From the NCBI GenBank assembly GCA_002796165.1, contig PCWF01000260.1, forward strand, positions 1 through 17,120: a stretch of 17,120 nucleotides of DNA. The letters run 5' to 3'. Under the pieces are notes generated by a model that saw only the letters and a list, made by a program, of their open reading frames with translations, had not been told where the DNA came from and ran no database searches. This document shows positions 14,637 through 17,120 of this stretch, one piece after another (the stretch's first letter is position 1; every line of letters starts with the position of its first letter). The position numbers were made by a program, and so were the translations under genes. The stretch comes from Nitrospinae bacterium CG11_big_fil_rev_8_21_14_0_20_56_8 (GTDB lineage Bacteria; Nitrospinota; Nitrospinia; Nitrospinales; VA-1).

Positions 14637-16349
14637 TCAGGCCCCTTCTTTCTTCACGATCCTGGCCCAGGTATCGCGCAGGGTCACGGCCCGGTTGAAG
14701 ATGGGGCGTTCCGGGGCGCTCTCCAGGTCGACGGAAAAATATCCCATCCGCAAAAACTGGAACCGGTCGCCGGGCCGGGTCCCTTTCAGGCTGGGTTCCA
14801 GCTTGCAGTTCGTCAGGATCTTCAACGATTCTGCGTTGAGCGCCATGGTAAAGTCGGGATTCTCCTTCTCGTCGCCGGGGTTGGCCGTCGTGAACAGGTG
14901 GTCGTACAGACGCACCTCGGCGTTCACCGCATGCTCTGCCGACACCCAATGGAGAGTGCCCTTCACTTTGCGTCCATCCGCCTCGCCGCTCCGCGTAGCC
15001 GGGTCGTAGGTACAACGCAGTTCCACCACCTCGCCGGTCGATTCATCCTTCACCACGGTTTCACACTTGATGATATAGGCGTGTTTGAGACGCACTTCCC
15101 GTCCCGGCGCGAGGCGGAAAAATTTCTTCGGGGGATCTTCCATGAAATCCTCGCGCTCGATATACAACTCGCGGGTGAAAGAAATTTTCCGGGATCCAGC
15201 GGCCGGATCTTCAGGATTGTTCTCGCCCTCCATCTCCTCCACCTGCCCTTCGGGGTAGTTCTCGATAACGATGCGGAGCGGATCGAGCACGGCCATGACG
15301 CGCGGGGCGCTCCGGTTGAGATCTTCGCGCAGGCAATGTTCGAGCAAGGCGATATCGACCGTGCTGTTGGCCTTGGCCACGCCGATGCGGTCGCAGAAAT
15401 CGCGGATCGACTCCGGCGTGTAGCCCCGCCGCCGCAGTCCGGAGATCGTCGGCATGCGCGGGTCGTCCCAACCGTCCACCCGGTTCTCCTGCACCAGTTG
15501 CAGAAGCTTGCGCTTGCTCAACACGGTATAGCTGAGGTTGAGCCGCGCGAACTCGATCTGCCGGGGATGGTGGATGCCCAACTGGTCCAGAAACCAGTCG
15601 TAGAGCGGGCGATGGTCTTCGAACTCCAGGGTGCAGATGGAATGGGTGATCCCCTCGATGGCGTCGGACTGCCCGTGCGCCCAGTCGTACATGGGGTAGA
15701 TGCACCAGCGGTCCTCGGTGCGGTGGTGGTGCGCCTTGAAGATGCGGTACATGACCGGATCACGCAGGTTGAGGTTGCCCGAGGACATGTCGATCCGGGC
15801 GCGGAGCACGCGATCGCCTTCCTTGAACTCCCCCGCCCGCATGCGCGCGAACAGGTCGAGATTTTCCTCAATGGAGCGGTTGCGGCAGGGGCTTTCGCGG
15901 CCCGGTTCGGACAGGGTGCCGCGGTACTCGCGGATCTGGTCGGGGCTCAAATCGTCCACATACGCCTTGCCTTTCCGGATGAGCTGGACGGCGTATTCAT
16001 AAAGCGTTTCGAAATAGTCGGAAGCGTAGAACTCGCGGTCCCCCCAGTCGAACCCGAGCCATTTGACGTCTTCTTTTATCGATTCGACGTACCGCACCTC
16101 TTCCTTGACCGGGTTGGTGTCGTCGAAGCGCAGGTTGCAGAGCCCGCCATATTTCCGCGCGAGACCGAAATTAAGGCAGATGGATTTGGCGTGGCCGATG
16201 TGGAGGAACCCGTTGGGCTCCGGAGGGAACCGCGTGTGCACCGGTCCCGCGATTTTCCCGGCTTCCCGATCGGCGTCGATCAGATGTTCGATGAAGTTGG
16301 AGGTGCGGGATTCGTCTATCTCGGGAGTTTTATTGCTGGCTTTATTCAT
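14637..16349 (-). CDS. glnS: Glutaminyl-tRNA synthetase
   Basis: This 570-residue class I synthetase attaches glutamine to tRNA-Gln in the cytoplasm. It is close in length to other bacterial GlnRS proteins. The start at ATG 16349 (MNKASNKTPEIDESRTSNFI) gives the usual short N-terminal leader; no clear Shine-Dalgarno site is visible. Motifs are RFPPEPNGFLHIGHAKSI with HIGH at 50-53, the RFDDTNP segment, and VLSKR at 276-280 as the KMSKS-type loop. The C-terminal half (about 340-560) has the anticodon-binding beta-barrels (REVRLKHAYIIKCE, GTLHWVSAEHAV, RFQFLRMGYFSVD). It faces the YecA-like gene across a repeat-filled spacer. I see no clear terminator after it. Confidence 0.98.
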   Translation of the reverse strand: MNKASNKTPEIDESRTSNFIEHLIDADREAGKIAGPVHTRFPPEPNGFLHIGHAKSICLNFGLARKYGGLCNLRFDDTNPVKEEVRYVESIKEDVKWLGFDWGDREFYASDYFETLYEYAVQLIRKGKAYVDDLSPDQIREYRGTLSEPGRESPCRNRSIEENLDLFARMRAGEFKEGDRVLRARIDMSSGNLNLRDPVMYRIFKAHHHRTEDRWCIYPMYDWAHGQSDAIEGITHSICTLEFEDHRPLYDWFLDQLGIHHPRQIEFARLNLSYTVLSKRKLLQLVQENRVDGWDDPRMPTISGLRRRGYTPESIRDFCDRIGVAKANSTVDIALLEHCLREDLNRSAPRVMAVLDPLRIVIENYPEGQVEEMEGENNPEDPAAGSRKISFTRELYIEREDFMEDPPKKFFRLAPGREVRLKHAYIIKCETVVKDESTGEVVELRCTYDPATRSGEADGRKVKGTLHWVSAEHAVNAEVRLYDHLFTTANPGDEKENPDFTMALNAESLKILTNCKLEPSLKGTRPGDRFQFLRMGYFSVDLESAPERPIFNRAVTLRDTWARIVKKEGA

Positions 16350-16426
16350 TGAATATTATGGCTTGAATAGAAATGGAATTTTTATGTGGAATATTTTACT
16401 AGCAGGATGCGGAAAAACCACAAAAT

Positions 16427-16528
16427 TGTCATCCTGAGCGCCAGCGAAGGATCTGGCCCGATCGATAAATTCAAGCTGGACAAGGGTTCTGGGCAAGATT
16501 CTTCGCCGCATAGCGGCTCAGAATGACA
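16427..16528. repeat. Dispersed palindromic element, copy 2 (TGTCATCCTGAGC ... CTCAGAATGACA)
   Basis: The ends are inverted copies of each other. TGTCATCCTGAGC (16427-16439) and GCGAAGGATCT (16444-16454) at the left match, on the opposite strand, GCTCAGAATGACA (16516-16528) and AGATTCTTCG (16496-16505) at the right. It shares three blocks with the element at 170-281. It occupies most of the 204-bp spacer between glnS and the right-edge gene. Confidence 0.7.
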
Positions 16529-16553
16529 CCCGAAAGAGATTTTCAGCAACTTG

Positions 16554-17120
16554 CTAGATTCCAACAGTCTTACGGGAACGTGAAATCGTGGTGGGCTTAT
16601 TTTGCCATTTGCCGGAGCTGGAAGCCAGAGGCTCCTCAAACGCCGGGGGAAGGTAATTGTCCCCTGGATTTCCCGGAACCGCATCCAGCAGGCTCTGACA
16701 AAATTTTTTTATGGCCCTTCGATATTTTTCTACGGTTTGAACATCATTAAAAAACGAATCCCATTTTGAATCCCATCCTTGTGGACCATTTTCATCCTCG
16801 ATCTTCTTCGAGGTATTTATTTCAGTTTTTGAATGGCATAAAGCGTTTCTGAAAGGTTCTAATTGTTTGATCTTCTGATAAGGAGATCTTCCCTTTTCCC
16901 ATGTAAAACCTTGTGTCTTTTTATCGACAATTACTTTAATTTTACATTCCAGCCCCTTGCCTTGGAAATTATCCTTTTCTTTTTTCCAAATTTCGGGAAG
17001 TAGAGACTGGCCTAAGTAATTCACGAATCCTTCATAAGCCAAACAGAACATCAACAAGGATGCCAATCGGAAATAATATGCCCCATCCAATTTGGATTTA
17101 GCATGCTTTAGAAGTTCCTC
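16554..17120 (-). CDS. HEPN-like hypothetical protein, 5' end beyond the window
   Basis: There are 188 residues visible. The frame is open to the window edge (EELLKHAKSKLDGAYYFRLAS...), so the true start lies outside; a TTG at 17090 is not needed. An N-terminal helical part (LASLLMFCLAYEGFVNYLG) is followed by a charged region and then PFRNALCHSK, visible residues 91-96 for RNALCH. That is the R-X4-H pattern with a polar residue after Arg, typical of HEPN nucleases and their relatives. The last 30 residues look disordered. The DNA is clearly more AT-rich than the neighbouring genes and lies beside a dispersed repeat, which suggests acquisition by transfer. A HEPN assignment rests on one motif plus helical character and is tentative. 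Confidence 0.6.
   Translation of the reverse strand, partial: EELLKHAKSKLDGAYYFRLASLLMFCLAYEGFVNYLGQSLLPEIWKKEKDNFQGKGLECKIKVIVDKKTQGFTWEKGRSPYQKIKQLEPFRNALCHSKTEINTSKKIEDENGPQGWDSKWDSFFNDVQTVEKYRRAIKKFCQSLLDAVPGNPGDNYLPPAFEEPLASSSGKWQNKPTTISRSRKTVGI

Noticed and set aside
14898..16352. 484-codon open frame on the plus strand opposite glnS
   Set aside because: It mirrors a certain glnS gene, has low-complexity composition typical of a GC-rich antisense frame, and shows no family features.

Overview
This window looks like the chromosome of a Gram-negative bacterium. It is moderately GC-rich and carries several exported proteins with classical Sec signal peptides. It encodes both a glutamyl- and a glutaminyl-tRNA synthetase, and its intergenic DNA is littered with short dispersed palindromic repeats. 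A Nitrospinota- or deltaproteobacteria-like lineage is possible, but that is a guess from overall feel and no marker here settles it.

Layout. Positions 1-3025 (+) hold the tail of an unrecognised gene, a repeat-filled spacer, a small membrane-anchored NusG-domain-II protein, and a secreted or periplasmic M1-like metallopeptidase. Positions 2956-4468 (-) hold an exported hypothetical gene followed by a SplB-like radical SAM gene. The radical SAM gene has a 45-bp tandem repeat at its 5' end, and its 3' end overlaps the peptidase gene tail to tail. A 27-bp palindrome separates these from the next block.

Positions 4543-10514 (+) are the most interesting part. A membrane histidine kinase (4 TM segments, two GAF-type domains, HisKA_3, HATPase_c) overlaps a NarL/LuxR-type response regulator gene. 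This is followed by a small exported protein (A1), a second small exported protein (B1) and a strong terminator. The trio then repeats: regulator 2, A2, B2, terminator. B1 and B2 are both 146 aa and about 64% identical by my hand count. A1 and A2 are diverged paralogs with a shared C-terminal pattern. The spacer in front of each A gene carries the same two-box element, GTTTGCYGATACC, 17 bp, TCTAAACTC. I read this as one kinase feeding two paralogous regulators, each linked to a pair of secreted proteins of unknown function. I recognise neither protein family, and this is my best candidate for an undescribed system.

Positions 10672-13355 (+) hold gltX, a secreted YHYH-domain protein with a C-terminal GLG1-like Cys-rich repeat, and a YnfA-family membrane protein. 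Positions 13512-14246 (+) hold a YecA/UPF0149 protein with a SEC-C zinc motif. The spacer 14247-14636 contains dispersed repeats and a 3' fragment of a second ynfA copy. glnS occupies 14637-16349 (-). Another copy of the dispersed repeat follows, then an AT-rich gene running off the right edge with an RNxxCH motif that suggests a HEPN-type protein.
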